A DNA stretch of 64,000 nt from DATFVA01 sp963832355 (GCA_963832355.1 CAWHTX010000015.1:1-64000); one strand, 5' to 3'. Positions 1 through 9,248 are shown, numbered from the stretch's first letter. Made by a program: numbers and translations. The notes: generated from the letters alone by a model not told the origin.

Positions 1-547
1 GCCGGTAAATATGCTTACGTTACTGTAATCGGGGTATCAGGCGATAATGATTATGTGGTTCAGTTCAGTAACGGGAAGCTTTTGAGGGAACCGGAAGGGC
101 CGCTGTAGGGAAAGATGCTCATTTTATCTTTGACACCACGCAATAATGAATTATATGTCCCCTGCCAGAATAATGATGCTGTGTATGTACTTAATCGTTT
201 TAATATGAATTTAATTGAAACGATTTCTGTCCCTGCAGCTCACGGAGCAGGAATGATCACAAATGGAAAAGTTTTTTATACAACCAATATCGCCGGCGGC
301 GGAGTCAATGGATTATATGCAATAAATACAGGGAATAACCAGGTGATAGGATCTTCTGATACACCGTATCCTGTTCCGCATAATATTGCATCTCCCGACA
401 AATTCAAAGAAACTATACCTCACGCATTCCGGGGCTGCTTCGGACAAAGTAACTGTATACGAAATATCTAACGGAAGCCCGGTTCCAATGTACCTTGGTG
501 AGATAACTGTAGGACTGAATCCATTCGGACTTGGATACGCACAATAA
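1..547 (+). pseudogene. C-terminal half of a YVTN/YncE-like beta-propeller protein, first copy, frameshifted
   Basis: The reading frame open at base 1 (AGKYAYVTVIGVSGDNDYVV...) meets a stop near base 108. The matching propeller text then continues in other frames: bases 115-471 give LTPRNNELYVPCQNND..., and the gene ends in GLGYAQ with TAA at 545-547. Comparison with the intact copy just downstream shows at least three single-base indels: near 85-90, near 125 and an extra g near 398. The short strand-like repeats (YVPCQNNDAVYVLNRF, GLYAINTGNNQVIGSS) resemble the blades of surface YncE/YVTN propellers. The 5' end lies outside the window. This is either a decayed duplicate or an assembly artefact; the exact function is unknown. 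Confidence 0.6.
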
Positions 548-613
548 TTCTCATTATTTTATGGCGGGTATGCTTACGTTACTGTAATCGGGGTATCAGG
601 CAATAATGATTAT

Positions 614-1102
614 GTGGTTCAGTTCAGCACCGGAACTTTTGAGGAGACCGGAAGGGCGGCGGTAGGAAAAGATGCGCATCTTTCATTAACACCACGCAAT
701 AATGAATTATATGTCCCCTGCCAGAATAATGATGCAGTTTATGTGCTGAATCGCTTTACCATGGATCTGATGGAAACGATTTCTGTCCCTGCAGCTCACG
801 GAGCAGGAATGATCACGAATGGAAAAGTTTTTTATACAACCAATATCGCCGGCGGCGGAGTCAATGGATTATATGCAATAAATACAGGGAATAACCAGGT
901 GATAGGATCTTCTGATACACCGTATCCTGTTCCGCATAATATTGCATCTCCCACAAATTCAAAGAAACTATACGTCACCCATTCCGGGGCTGCTTCGGAC
1001 AAAGTAACTGTATACGAAATATCTAACGGAAGCCCGGTTCCAATGTACCTTGGTGAGATAACTGTAGGACTGAATCCGTTCGGACTCGGATACGCACAAT
1101 AA
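614..1102 (+). CDS. C-terminal half of a YVTN/YncE-like beta-propeller protein, second copy
   Basis: The reading frame is open from just after the stop of the first copy (548) to 1102, with no ATG at its head. GTG 614 is the first possible start and has no convincing ribosome binding site, so it may not be translated on its own. The protein has four or five short beta repeats of the YVTN/YncE kind and ends in LNPFGLGYAQ. It lacks a signal peptide and the N-terminal blades that such proteins need. It is best read as the 3' half of a duplicated gene, in the same frame as the upstream copy's stop codon. A secreted or surface propeller is likely for the parent gene, but the substrate is unknown. 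Confidence 0.5.
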   Translation: MVQFSTGTFEETGRAAVGKDAHLSLTPRNNELYVPCQNNDAVYVLNRFTMDLMETISVPAAHGAGMITNGKVFYTTNIAGGGVNGLYAINTGNNQVIGSSDTPYPVPHNIASPTNSKKLYVTHSGAASDKVTVYEISNGSPVPMYLGEITVGLNPFGLGYAQ

Positions 1103-1221
1103 TTCTCATTATTTTATGGCGGGATGACCGGGAACATTGTTTCCCGGTTTTCCTGTTTTAACTTTGGTTATCTAGATTCAGATCTGCCAATATTCTATAT
1201 TAAAACAGTTTACAAAATGAT

Positions 1222-1626
1222 ATGACTATGTCAACTAAAAAATTTCTTTCTGTGAATGAGTACTTAGCCTCGGTGCCAGGTGATAAGAAACCTCTTCTGA
1301 AAGAACTACGCAATATCATCAGAAAAGCTGCACCTGTGGCAGAAGAGGTAATAAGCTATAATATGCCGGCTTATAAACAGGATGGAATTCTGGTTTATTT
1401 TATGGCTCACAGGAACCATATCGGTTTCTATCCTGGAAGCAAAGTAATAAGTGAACTGCCAAAGGATAAACTCAGGGACTATAAAACTTCAAAGGGGACA
1501 ATACAGCTTCCTTTTAATAAACCACTCCCTAAAAGGCTTATACAAAGCATCGTTAAAATGCGGGTAAAGCAGAATATAGAGAAGAGAAAATTGAAGAATA
1601 CTGTTCTGAAAAAGGGGAAACGGTGA
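1222..1626 (+). CDS. DUF1801 / YdhG-like protein (frataxin-like fold)
   Basis: A 134-residue soluble protein with the DUF1801 core. It opens with a helix (VNEYLASVPGDKKPLLKELR), followed by APVAEEVISYNMPAYK and a strand region containing GILVYFMAHRNHIGFYPGS. The C-terminus is Lys/Arg-rich (KRLIQSIVKMRVKQNIEKRK). Members of this family have a frataxin-like fold; Bacillus YdhG has been linked to iron handling, but most members are uncharacterised. Two in-frame ATGs (1222 and 1228) are both plausible starts. The gene stands alone, followed convergently by the DUF5916 gene 44 bases away. The family assignment is solid; the role is not. Confidence 0.8.
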   Translation: MTMSTKKFLSVNEYLASVPGDKKPLLKELRNIIRKAAPVAEEVISYNMPAYKQDGILVYFMAHRNHIGFYPGSKVISELPKDKLRDYKTSKGTIQLPFNKPLPKRLIQSIVKMRVKQNIEKRKLKNTVLKKGKR

Positions 1627-1670
1627 TAGTTATGTATTAACATCCATCCGGCCCGGGATGAGCTGCATAA

Positions 1671-4310
1671 TTACATATTCAGCCAGTAGGTCATTTTGAT
1701 GAGAAAGATGTTGTCGGGACGAAGGTCCGTAAGGTTTGTAATCACCCTGTTAAACTGAAATTCGGGATCTGAGTAGCTTTCACTCCTCGTCTGTGTCCAC
1801 ACGAAATATACAACCGAACCGGGAAGGTACTCCCATCTCAGCACAGCATTACCCCTTAAAGAAACAAATTTGAAATCGTTTTCTCCAAGGTCAACAGCCT
1901 GAGCCGGTCCGCTTCCGTCAGGATCAGCCATATGAGTTTCAGGGTTGTATGTTGAACCGTCTTCACCATAAACATTAAATGTATATGTTCCGGGTTCTTT
2001 TAACTCTTTATACCTGGCATATTTCCCTGTTGAAATTAAAGGCTGAGCGTAGAACTGCAGACTCAGGTTTGGTGTGAAGGTCCAGTTAAGTCTTATCCCT
2101 GCAGAAAGTGTGTTCTGATCAAGTTCTCCGAATACATATCTCTTGCCGTATGTTGCCTCTGCCAGCGGATCAGTGAAGGTATCGATGTACTGTGAGTTAT
2201 CAAGATTTTTACTGTAGGAAGGACTAATACTTATAAGCACGTTAGCTGCAGGCCTGTAATCCACTCCCACACTAACTCCCCAGTTCTTCGAGTTGCCTTC
2301 CTGTATATATGAATTATACCCAACGTTGAAGATGAAGTTCTTCCGCGTATCAGTATTCGCAAAGATGTCGAACTGGTAACCCGGAAGGTTAAGCATCACA
2401 GGACCTCCGCGTGTCCCGCGGTCATTTATGGTCCGGGGATTATAAGCACCGTCCATACTGATATCGTAGTAATTCAGCGTGGTCATATTGGCAAGTGCAA
2501 AGAGTCCCTGCCAGTTAATCTGTCCGTCAAAGTTGTAGCTTCTGAAAACTGCACCTCCCAGCTGAAGACTGCGGAACCAGTCAGTGGGATCCCTCCAGAT
2601 ATAGCCGCTTACAAAGTGATAATTAATCAGATTAGTTCTCCATAAGAATCCCAGGTCATTAACATCAAACCCCGGAGAGATTACTCCCAGCGCAGTATTC
2701 AGAAATATATTTCCCTTCTGCTTGTTGATCGCAAGTCTTCCTCCGTAGCCGGCCAGTGAAGTTGCAGTGCTGTCCAGTTTTAGTACTTTTGAATCGGGAC
2801 GCTGAAAATAATGCTGCGGGTTCTGCTGCAGGTCAAGGATACGCTCCCGTGTGCCGCCTACATAACTCATACCTCCCCATCCGGTTAAGACCCATTCCTT
2901 GTCACCATCAAGAAATGTCCATCCGTCAATCCCTCCGGTATAGGCTTCGCCGTTTAATTCATCTTTCAGCCTGGCATCCTTAAAGAAGCGCTTTGTTATT
3001 GTTGAAATGAACCCGAGTCCCTGTGCGCCTTCATTTATTTCCTTCTGTGCACGAAATATTCCGTAATAAGTTAACGGCTCTATTTCTGCGGATGACTTTA
3101 TTCCGCCCGTTGATAAATCAGCAAACTCTCTCTGGGTAACTGCCTGTATTACTCCCATATTTATATCGCCGTCAACCTTGCCCGTAAGCTTTGCTGCCCC
3201 AATGATATGAGTGCCATCGGGTACACTTGTATAGTCAGCATCAGGAATGCTTCCCTGCGGGGTTCTGCCTATCCTTCTGCTGTAGAAGAAGTCGGGATTC
3301 CCCCAGTTAAAGCTCCAGTTGCTGCGCGAGCCTCCATAGCCGAAGTTGAAGATGTTTGATCCTTCTATGAAGAAAGGTCTTTTCTCATCAAAGAATGTTT
3401 CAACATCGCTGAGGTTGATTACCGCAGGGTCTATTTCAACCTGACCGAAATCGGGATTTATTGTAGCATTAAGTGTCAGGTTCGATCCGATACCGTATTT
3501 AAAATCAGCTCCGACACCCGCAGAATATTGTGACCCGTCGTTAAAAGGATCGTTGGGAGAATGCCCCGTATAGGAAGCCTTGGTAGTTACATAAGGAAGT
3601 ATCTCAAGGTTATTTGCAGGTTTTATGTCCTTTAACCCATTAAGCGTCGCAAAATGCGAAACAAAACCACTTTCATTCTTTGGAATATACACAAGGTAGT
3701 CTCTTTCATGTTTCCGGGCTATATCCCGCTTGAAGTCAATGCCCCAGGTCTGGATATCCTTCGATGCAAACTTAAGCTGAGAGAAAGGGATCTTCATTTC
3801 GGCGGTCCACCCTTCTTTGTCGATATGCACTTTACCTTCCCAGACACCATCCCAGGTATAATCATCCCATTCGTCGTTATAGAGAACACCGTCTTTCAGA
3901 GTGCCGGCTGCGGTAATGCCGAAATAATTTCCCGATCTTTTATCATTATAAGGATCAAGGAAAACTGTAAACTGGTCGGAATTGCCATCTTCATCACGTC
4001 TAACAAGATTGGCATAAATTGAATCAGGAGAGGAATCATACATTCTTGCCCCGATGTATAATGCCTCATTATCATATGCTATATAGACTTTAGTTTTTTC
4101 ACTCGGAGCTTTACCTTCGTCAGGATCAAGCTGGGTAAAGTCAGTTACGAAGTCGGTGCTTTTCCAGATCGGTTCATCAAGCAGACCGTCAATTGTTACA
4201 GATGAATTTATTTTAACTGCTGTTAATGCCTCTTCCGGCTGGCTTTCTCCGTAGCTGAACCCGGTTATTAAAACTAATATACATCCCAGTAACAATATCA
4301 AATGCTTCAT
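1671..4310 (-). CDS. CBM9-like / DUF5916 outer-membrane protein
   Basis: About 879 residues. An N-terminal signal peptide (MKHLILLLGCILVLITGFSYG) is followed by a carbohydrate-binding family 9-like beta-sandwich at about residues 30-230, with IDGLLDEPIW and DQFTVFLDPYNDKRSGNYFG. A long C-terminal part has many short amphipathic strands and ends in an aromatic-rich strand (MTYWLNM), as expected for a DUF5916 beta-barrel. The family is common in Bacteroidota; its members are annotated as hydrolases or sugar-binding proteins without a firm activity. I chose ATG 4310 over the upstream TTG 4334 because the signal peptide starts there. It is the last gene of the sigma/anti-sigma operon, 27 bases after the DUF4097 gene, so it may be a target or output of that regulator. 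Confidence 0.85.
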   Translation of the reverse strand: MKHLILLLGCILVLITGFSYGESQPEEALTAVKINSSVTIDGLLDEPIWKSTDFVTDFTQLDPDEGKAPSEKTKVYIAYDNEALYIGARMYDSSPDSIYANLVRRDEDGNSDQFTVFLDPYNDKRSGNYFGITAAGTLKDGVLYNDEWDDYTWDGVWEGKVHIDKEGWTAEMKIPFSQLKFASKDIQTWGIDFKRDIARKHERDYLVYIPKNESGFVSHFATLNGLKDIKPANNLEILPYVTTKASYTGHSPNDPFNDGSQYSAGVGADFKYGIGSNLTLNATINPDFGQVEIDPAVINLSDVETFFDEKRPFFIEGSNIFNFGYGGSRSNWSFNWGNPDFFYSRRIGRTPQGSIPDADYTSVPDGTHIIGAAKLTGKVDGDINMGVIQAVTQREFADLSTGGIKSSAEIEPLTYYGIFRAQKEINEGAQGLGFISTITKRFFKDARLKDELNGEAYTGGIDGWTFLDGDKEWVLTGWGGMSYVGGTRERILDLQQNPQHYFQRPDSKVLKLDSTATSLAGYGGRLAINKQKGNIFLNTALGVISPGFDVNDLGFLWRTNLINYHFVSGYIWRDPTDWFRSLQLGGAVFRSYNFDGQINWQGLFALANMTTLNYYDISMDGAYNPRTINDRGTRGGPVMLNLPGYQFDIFANTDTRKNFIFNVGYNSYIQEGNSKNWGVSVGVDYRPAANVLISISPSYSKNLDNSQYIDTFTDPLAEATYGKRYVFGELDQNTLSAGIRLNWTFTPNLSLQFYAQPLISTGKYARYKELKEPGTYTFNVYGEDGSTYNPETHMADPDGSGPAQAVDLGENDFKFVSLRGNAVLRWEYLPGSVVYFVWTQTRSESYSDPEFQFNRVITNLTDLRPDNIFLIKMTYWLNM

Positions 4311-4337
4311 AAATACTCTGCCTGGTTTATACAAAAA

Positions 4338-5453
4338 TTATTTCTGTTTTTTAATACGTATCTCGCCTGAGGTTGTCTGAACTTCAATTGTACTGCCGCC
4401 GCCGTTAATTACGTATGTTGTTTTTACAGTGCTATGACTTTTATCCTCTGTTGTAAGCTTAAAGTCGGATGTAATTGGACTGGTATTATCCTCTCCCCAT
4501 GTATCCCATCCTCTTACCTTTGCAACCACTGTAGCCTTTGCATTTCCAGGAAGATAGAGGGTTACGCTGCCCGATCCCGATTTAATTTCGCTGTTAACTT
4601 TAGGGTCAGGATTCAGTTCAACATACACATCACCGCTGCCTGTGTAGCAGTCTATGCCGCCTTTAATATTTTTGAATGACAGGTTACCGCCGCCTGTTTT
4701 AGCGCTTGTTTTTCCGCTGGCCCTGCCTACAGATACATTACCGCCGCCGGTTGTTACCTTAGCCGATGATGATACTGCTTGCACCTGCACATTGCCGCCG
4801 CCAGTCGTAACAGTAAATACTCCGCCCACATCGCCTGAGTTCACATTACCGCCGCCGGTCCTGACTTTAAGATCTTTACTGACACTGGTTACCTGAACAT
4901 TACCGCCCCCGGTATTCAGCTCTGCCTTACCGGTAATCGTTCCTATCTGAAGGTCGCCGCCGCCGCTGTTTATTTCAGCATCACCGTTAATCCTGCCGGT
5001 CTGTATTTGTCCTCCGGCTGTATTAAGTACTGTATTACCGTTAATATTCTTTGTGTCAATATCACCGCCTGCCGTGGAGCATTCTACTTTACCGGTGATA
5101 TCGTTTTTTATAGTTATTTCGCCGCCGCTTGTATTCAGTTCAAGGTTTATTGATGCGGGCACAGTAATATTAATATCCTCGCCGGGGTAATCCCCGGATG
5201 TGATAGTAAGTGTGTTCCCGCTCTGAATCATTCGGAACGATTGGATACCCGAATCTTCATCCTCCTCATACTTCACGGAAACCTCATCTTTATTCCAGGT
5301 ATTAAGCTGAATATCACCGTAATCAATTTTTACTTCAAGTTTCCCGTTTTTGCCTAGATTGAAGGTCTTTTCTTTTTGCTGTGCCTGGGCTGTAAGAATT
5401 CCCGCCAGGATAAGTAATAATATTATTAATAATTTTTTTCTGTACGTTTTCAT
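4338..5453 (-). CDS. DUF4097-family secreted beta-helix-like protein
   Basis: A 371-residue protein with a signal peptide (LLIILLLILAGILTAQAQ). A regular array of short repeats follows, in which GGGNVQV-type triplets recur about every 17-20 residues (at least six GGG motifs between about residues 160 and 260). This is the pattern of the DUF4097 parallel beta-strand repeat domain, often annotated as a putative adhesin. The protein is likely periplasmic or cell-surface. It sits one base after the anti-sigma gene and 27 bases before the DUF5916 gene, so it is co-transcribed with the ECF sigma system. DUF4097 genes often travel with sigma/anti-sigma pairs, which suggests an envelope-stress or surface-sensing output. 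The molecular role is unknown. Confidence 0.85.
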   Translation of the reverse strand: MKTYRKKLLIILLLILAGILTAQAQQKEKTFNLGKNGKLEVKIDYGDIQLNTWNKDEVSVKYEEDEDSGIQSFRMIQSGNTLTITSGDYPGEDINITVPASINLELNTSGGEITIKNDITGKVECSTAGGDIDTKNINGNTVLNTAGGQIQTGRINGDAEINSGGGDLQIGTITGKAELNTGGGNVQVTSVSKDLKVRTGGGNVNSGDVGGVFTVTTGGGNVQVQAVSSSAKVTTGGGNVSVGRASGKTSAKTGGGNLSFKNIKGGIDCYTGSGDVYVELNPDPKVNSEIKSGSGSVTLYLPGNAKATVVAKVRGWDTWGEDNTSPITSDFKLTTEDKSHSTVKTTYVINGGGSTIEVQTTSGEIRIKKQK

Positions 5454-5454
5454 T

Positions 5455-6423
5455 TTATTTGTACTCCTTAAGAACTGTTTTCGCCTGGTAGCGAATGTAA
5501 TTGTTATCGTCCTGCTGCATTTTTTGTCTGAAGACCGAAAGGTCTTTATTGTTGAATGTACTCCCCTTCTTATTTGCCTGTACCAGCATATTCATTGCAT
5601 CGATCCGCATTCCGGACGACGAATCATTCTGCAATATATAAAGCATGGCACCTTTAACGTCATCGTCAAAGCTGAACTTTTTAAGAAGCTTCATAGCTTC
5701 CAGTCTTACGCCCTGGTTATTGTCATATTTTACTACAGATAAGAGGGCATTCTTAATTTCCGGATCCGGCTGCTGCGGCTGACCGCTTGAATTAATGAGG
5801 TTTATTGTATTCAGCCTGGTTCCGGGATTATCCACATTAAGCATCGAGTAGGTTAAAATGTTCTGCACCCGGGGATCACTCATTTTTCCTTTTATATGCA
5901 TTGGTTTTAATGCATCAAAGGTAAACTCAACTGTACCATCTTCTGTATTTTTACTGATAAACTTAACGTCAGTTATCCTGGTATCACCCGAAAGCATAAC
6001 CTGGTTATTCTGATTAGCGGGAACCGGATTTTCCATCGAATAATGGATTGTTCCCGCAGTATTGAAAATGAAATATCCCGCTATCACCCCGATTATAAGA
6101 AAAGAGAAAGCTGCAGTAACCAGCTGCGGTGTAAGAAAGAAAGATGAGGAGAACTTACCGGTTAAGAATTGCCAGAATCCCGTTTTCTGTCTTTCTATCC
6201 TTATCCTTGATCTGAGCTCACTCCTTGCCTCACTCAGAAGTTTTGTTTCTGGTTCGGGTAGTTCGTTATGCTGAAGCGAATCCTTAAGAAGCTTTGCAGA
6301 ATAAAATTCTGAGCGGCAGAGATCGCAGTTTTTCAAATGCTCCTCAAGTTCTATTTTTTCACGACTGCTTATTTCCCCGAAATAATATTCATCAATCAGG
6401 TTTTTATATTTTTTGTGTTCCAT
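5455..6423 (-). CDS. Anti-sigma factor: zinc finger, one membrane segment and extracytoplasmic HEAT-like repeats
   Basis: A 322-residue protein. Residues 1-45 carry a zinc-binding anti-sigma (zf-HC2/ZAS) motif, His29-x3-Cys33-x2-Cys36. A transmembrane helix lies at about 101-120 (LVTAAFSFLIIGVIAGYFIF). The outer part ends in at least three HEAT-like helical repeats (VRLEAMKLLKKF, MRIDAMNMLVQA, IRYQAKTVLKEY), preceded by a beta-rich stretch. It lies 11 bases after the ECF sigma gene, the classical arrangement in which it holds the sigma factor at the membrane until a signal arrives. The HEAT-type sensor end is not the usual arrangement for an anti-sigma factor and may bind a partner protein in the periplasm. 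Confidence 0.88.
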   Translation of the reverse strand: MEHKKYKNLIDEYYFGEISSREKIELEEHLKNCDLCRSEFYSAKLLKDSLQHNELPEPETKLLSEARSELRSRIRIERQKTGFWQFLTGKFSSSFFLTPQLVTAAFSFLIIGVIAGYFIFNTAGTIHYSMENPVPANQNNQVMLSGDTRITDVKFISKNTEDGTVEFTFDALKPMHIKGKMSDPRVQNILTYSMLNVDNPGTRLNTINLINSSGQPQQPDPEIKNALLSVVKYDNNQGVRLEAMKLLKKFSFDDDVKGAMLYILQNDSSSGMRIDAMNMLVQANKKGSTFNNKDLSVFRQKMQQDDNNYIRYQAKTVLKEYK

Positions 6424-6434
6424 AACTTTCTCCG

Positions 6435-7010
6435 TTAAGCGTAATAAAGATCTGTCAGCTGTGTTCTCATCTTCCTTACAGCCTCAAAAAGGTATTTTTT
6501 AATTGTACCTTCTCCACAGCTAAGCATCTCCGCAATTTCTCTCAGCTTGTAGCCTTCATAATGTTTAAGAATAAAAATCATTTTTTGTCTTGGTGATAAT
6601 GTTTCCAGCGCCTGGTTTATGTGCTCTGATATTTCCATACTGGTAACTGCCCTGTCAGGAACAGGCTGATCATCCTCTATCTCAATTCCTGTATTTATAT
6701 TTTCGTCTTCATTATCAGGATGTATTGAAACAAACTCTCTTCTGTTGCTTTTGGTTTTATGCGTAAGACAAACATTCACTACAATCCTGTACAGCCACGT
6801 CGAGAACTCGCTGTTGAACTGAAACTTCTTCAATCCTTTATATACCCGGATAAATACATCCTGGTAGATATCCTTTGCATCGTCTTCATTTTTCACGTAT
6901 TTCATTGCAAGGGCCAGTACTTTTTTGTCGTAGTTATATATGAGCTCTTCAAAAGCCGAAACATTTCCATTCTGTGCTCTTATTATTAGTTCTGTTTCCT
7001 GCTGTGTCAT
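6435..7010 (-). CDS. ECF-type RNA polymerase sigma factor (RpoE/SigW family)
   Basis: 191 residues, the usual size for an ECF sigma factor. Region 2 is at about 10-90 with DAKDIYQDVFIRVYKGL and the -10-recognising FSTWLYRIVVNVC helix. Region 4 is at about 130-185 with LSPRQKMIFILKHYEGY and the helix-turn-helix LREIAEMLSCGEGTIKKYLF. It binds core RNA polymerase and directs it to a small regulon. It is the first gene of a leftward operon with the anti-sigma factor, DUF4097 and DUF5916 genes, and probably activates its own promoter in the 7011-7421 gap, as is usual for the family. Confidence 0.93.
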   Translation of the reverse strand: MTQQETELIIRAQNGNVSAFEELIYNYDKKVLALAMKYVKNEDDAKDIYQDVFIRVYKGLKKFQFNSEFSTWLYRIVVNVCLTHKTKSNRREFVSIHPDNEDENINTGIEIEDDQPVPDRAVTSMEISEHINQALETLSPRQKMIFILKHYEGYKLREIAEMLSCGEGTIKKYLFEAVRKMRTQLTDLYYA

Positions 7011-7421
7011 TTATTTATCCGTATCTGTTTCATTAGACTAAAGCTTTCCGAAAAGGTTGGTAGCAGACGCTGAAAATTACCCAAATATTAGAGGAAAGGG
7101 GAAAAGTCATTTGATAAGCGTAGAATATTCAGGATAATCGGAAAAAGAAATCTTCGTTCTCTTGTCAATTATCACATAAATGGGTCTAGAGGTATTAACC
7201 TCGGTATAGACTCTTTTTAGGCCCGGAGTTTAGACGGTTCAAAGACGGTTCATCTCACTTTTTTGGGGGAAATTGTAGAATTATTAAACGGAAATTGTTG
7301 AAGGATTAAACAGTCATTTATTGTGAAGAATAAATGATGTTATTGCAAATAATAAAGTATTTTACCCTCAGTTTCAACCCGGGATCAGTCATAATTGATA
7401 ATAAAATGGCCAAATAAAAAA
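7011..7421. other. Intergenic region upstream of the ECF sigma operon, with two small inverted repeats and an 11-bp direct repeat
   Basis: No gene is visible in these 411 bases. They hold the promoter side of the sigma-factor operon and the 3' side of the amylase operon. A hairpin of gtctagaggt and acctc..tagac (7184-7211) is followed by a T-run on the plus strand. An AT-rich stem lies at 7315-7336 (catttatt / aataaatg), a weak candidate for the end of the amylase transcript. Two adjacent 11-bp copies, agacggttcaa and agacggttcat, lie at 7232-7253. No consensus promoter can be assigned with confidence. Confidence 0.5.
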
Positions 7422-9248
7422 TCAGGGGTAAATTTTATAAATCAGGAATTTGCCGCCCGGAATACTGATATGAAGTTTTGCAGTCTGCGTTGAATCCGCG
7501 GATACTGCTCCTTCTTCACCCGAGATAAGCTCTGTAAATGAAGCTTCCGAAGAACTTAACGGAACGTTAAACTCATCAGCTTCACTCCCCGTATTAAATG
7601 CAGCAATATATAATTCATTCCCGGTTTTTCTGCTGAATGCAAATGATGCTTTTTCATCATTCGAATAAAGGAATTTAAGATCGCCTCTTTTGAGTGCATT
7701 GCTTGAATTATGGATCGCGATTATTTTTTTATAGAAATTCAGCAGATCCTCATTTACCGCAACTTTATATCTGCCGAAACCTGTCTTAAATCCTGAAGCA
7801 GGAGTTATTACCTCATCATCATATTTGAGGTCAGCCCATACCATCGGCTTCCTGTCGTGGGGATCGTCCGCACCCCACATACCGGCCTCATCGCCGTAAT
7901 AGATCATCGGCGCGCCCCGGTATGTCATCTGGAAAGCCGCAATCATCTTCTGCTTCTCATAATCCGCAGGCGACGGTTTACCGGGATCGTAATCCGGATT
8001 TCTCCCGTTAGCATCACGGTCATAATTTCTGTCGGGATTCTTGATCATCGATGATAGTCTTTCTGTATCATGACTATCAACCAGGTTCTGCAACAGATAA
8101 AGGTTCTGCTCAGGATAGTTTTTATCTATTTCCTTCAACTGCTCGACAAACTGCGAGGCAGGTATTTTTGTTGTATCAGCCACAAAAAAACTGTTAACTG
8201 CAAAGGCAAAATTGTAATTCATCAGGGCATCGTAAGGACCATGTCCCGAAATAAAATCAGGAGAAAGCTGCCATAGTTCCCCAACGGTTATTGCTTCGGG
8301 GTTTATCGACTTAACCAGCTTATCCCAGTCCTTCCAGAAACCCAGCGGGACATCCTTTGATACATCCAGTCTCCAGCCGTCTATTCCATCTTCAGGATCA
8401 CCGTCATTATTGGGATCCATCCATCTTGCAGTGGAATGAAAGATATATTGTTTCGGTCCGGCCGCAAGGTCGCTGTCATTCCTGTTGAACTGGGGAAGTG
8501 ATCTTACATTTGCCCATCCCTGGTAATCAAACTCATTCTCAGGGGTTGAAGGATCATCAAAAGATTTCACCTGGTACCAGTCCTTGTATTCTGAATCCTT
8601 CCCGTTCCTGATAATATCCTGAAAAGCCCAGAACTGAGTACCGGTATGGTTGAATACGCCGTCTATTATTATTCTCATTCCTCTTTTATGCACTTCAGAA
8701 ATTAACTTCAGGAATAGCTTATCTGCAGAAGTCCATTTCCAGGTCCGGGTATCATCCGGAATTTCGGAGGCAATAATTTCGCGGTCACCATCGGGATCAG
8801 GTCCAAAATTCACATCAATATGGTGGTATGTCGATCCGTCATACTTATGCATCGATACAGCTTCAAAAATGGGATTAAGGTAAATACCCTTTACACCAAG
8901 CGTCTGCAGATAATCGAGGTGATCGATTATCCCCTGTAGATCGCCGCCGTATCTTTTATCAAAATTATGACGTCTGAACCCGGCGGCTGAATCGTTATCC
9001 CGTACCGAAGATGTATCAAACCAGCTGCTTGTCCAGGGAGTTACTTTCCAGTCATCCGGAACAAACCTGCTGTTTATGAAAACCTTTGAAGCCTCAGGAT
9101 CATTCGTGGTATCACCGTTAGCAAACCGTTCGGGGAAAATCTGGTACCAGACAATACCCTTCGCCCACTCAGGAAATTTTTCCTGGGCTGTTAATGCGCC
9201 GCCAAACAGCAGCACAAACAAACTCAGAAACATCATCCACTTTTTCAT
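7422..9248 (-). CDS. Secreted alpha-amylase, glycoside hydrolase family 13
   Basis: 608 residues: a signal peptide (residues 1-21, ending LTAQ) followed by a GH13 (beta/alpha)8 barrel. The conserved regions are visible in order: DGVFNHTG (196-203), GWRLDVSKD with the likely nucleophile Asp295, VGELW with the acid/base Glu324, and NLVDSHDTERL with Asp394 as transition-state stabiliser. A C-terminal beta-domain covers about 510-608. The overall pattern (WYQIFPERFANGD) resembles neopullulanase/cyclomaltodextrinase-like enzymes that cut alpha-1,4 and sometimes alpha-1,6 glucans. It is exported to the periplasm or surface. Its ATG overlaps the stop of the preceding reductase gene by four bases, so the two are translationally coupled. 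Confidence 0.93.
   Translation of the reverse strand: MKKWMMFLSLFVLLFGGALTAQEKFPEWAKGIVWYQIFPERFANGDTTNDPEASKVFINSRFVPDDWKVTPWTSSWFDTSSVRDNDSAAGFRRHNFDKRYGGDLQGIIDHLDYLQTLGVKGIYLNPIFEAVSMHKYDGSTYHHIDVNFGPDPDGDREIIASEIPDDTRTWKWTSADKLFLKLISEVHKRGMRIIIDGVFNHTGTQFWAFQDIIRNGKDSEYKDWYQVKSFDDPSTPENEFDYQGWANVRSLPQFNRNDSDLAAGPKQYIFHSTARWMDPNNDGDPEDGIDGWRLDVSKDVPLGFWKDWDKLVKSINPEAITVGELWQLSPDFISGHGPYDALMNYNFAFAVNSFFVADTTKIPASQFVEQLKEIDKNYPEQNLYLLQNLVDSHDTERLSSMIKNPDRNYDRDANGRNPDYDPGKPSPADYEKQKMIAAFQMTYRGAPMIYYGDEAGMWGADDPHDRKPMVWADLKYDDEVITPASGFKTGFGRYKVAVNEDLLNFYKKIIAIHNSSNALKRGDLKFLYSNDEKASFAFSRKTGNELYIAAFNTGSEADEFNVPLSSSEASFTELISGEEGAVSADSTQTAKLHISIPGGKFLIYKIYP

Larger units (their letters stand above)
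1..1123. repeat. Tandem direct duplication of about 555 bp
   Basis: Bases about 1-568 and 569-1123 are two head-to-tail copies of the same stretch. They share the start of the unit (tatgcttacgttactgtaat), the coding text and the short segment after the stop codon (ttctcattattttatggcgg). The last 400 bases of each unit are almost identical, while the first 150 differ by substitutions and small indels. Because the unit includes the 3' non-coding tail, the event was a segmental tandem duplication of a gene's 3' end. The left copy runs off the window edge, so the full extent is unknown. Confidence 0.85.

Noticed and set aside
7184..7217. Terminator on the plus strand
   Set aside because: The hairpin and T-run look right, but no plus-strand gene ends before it.
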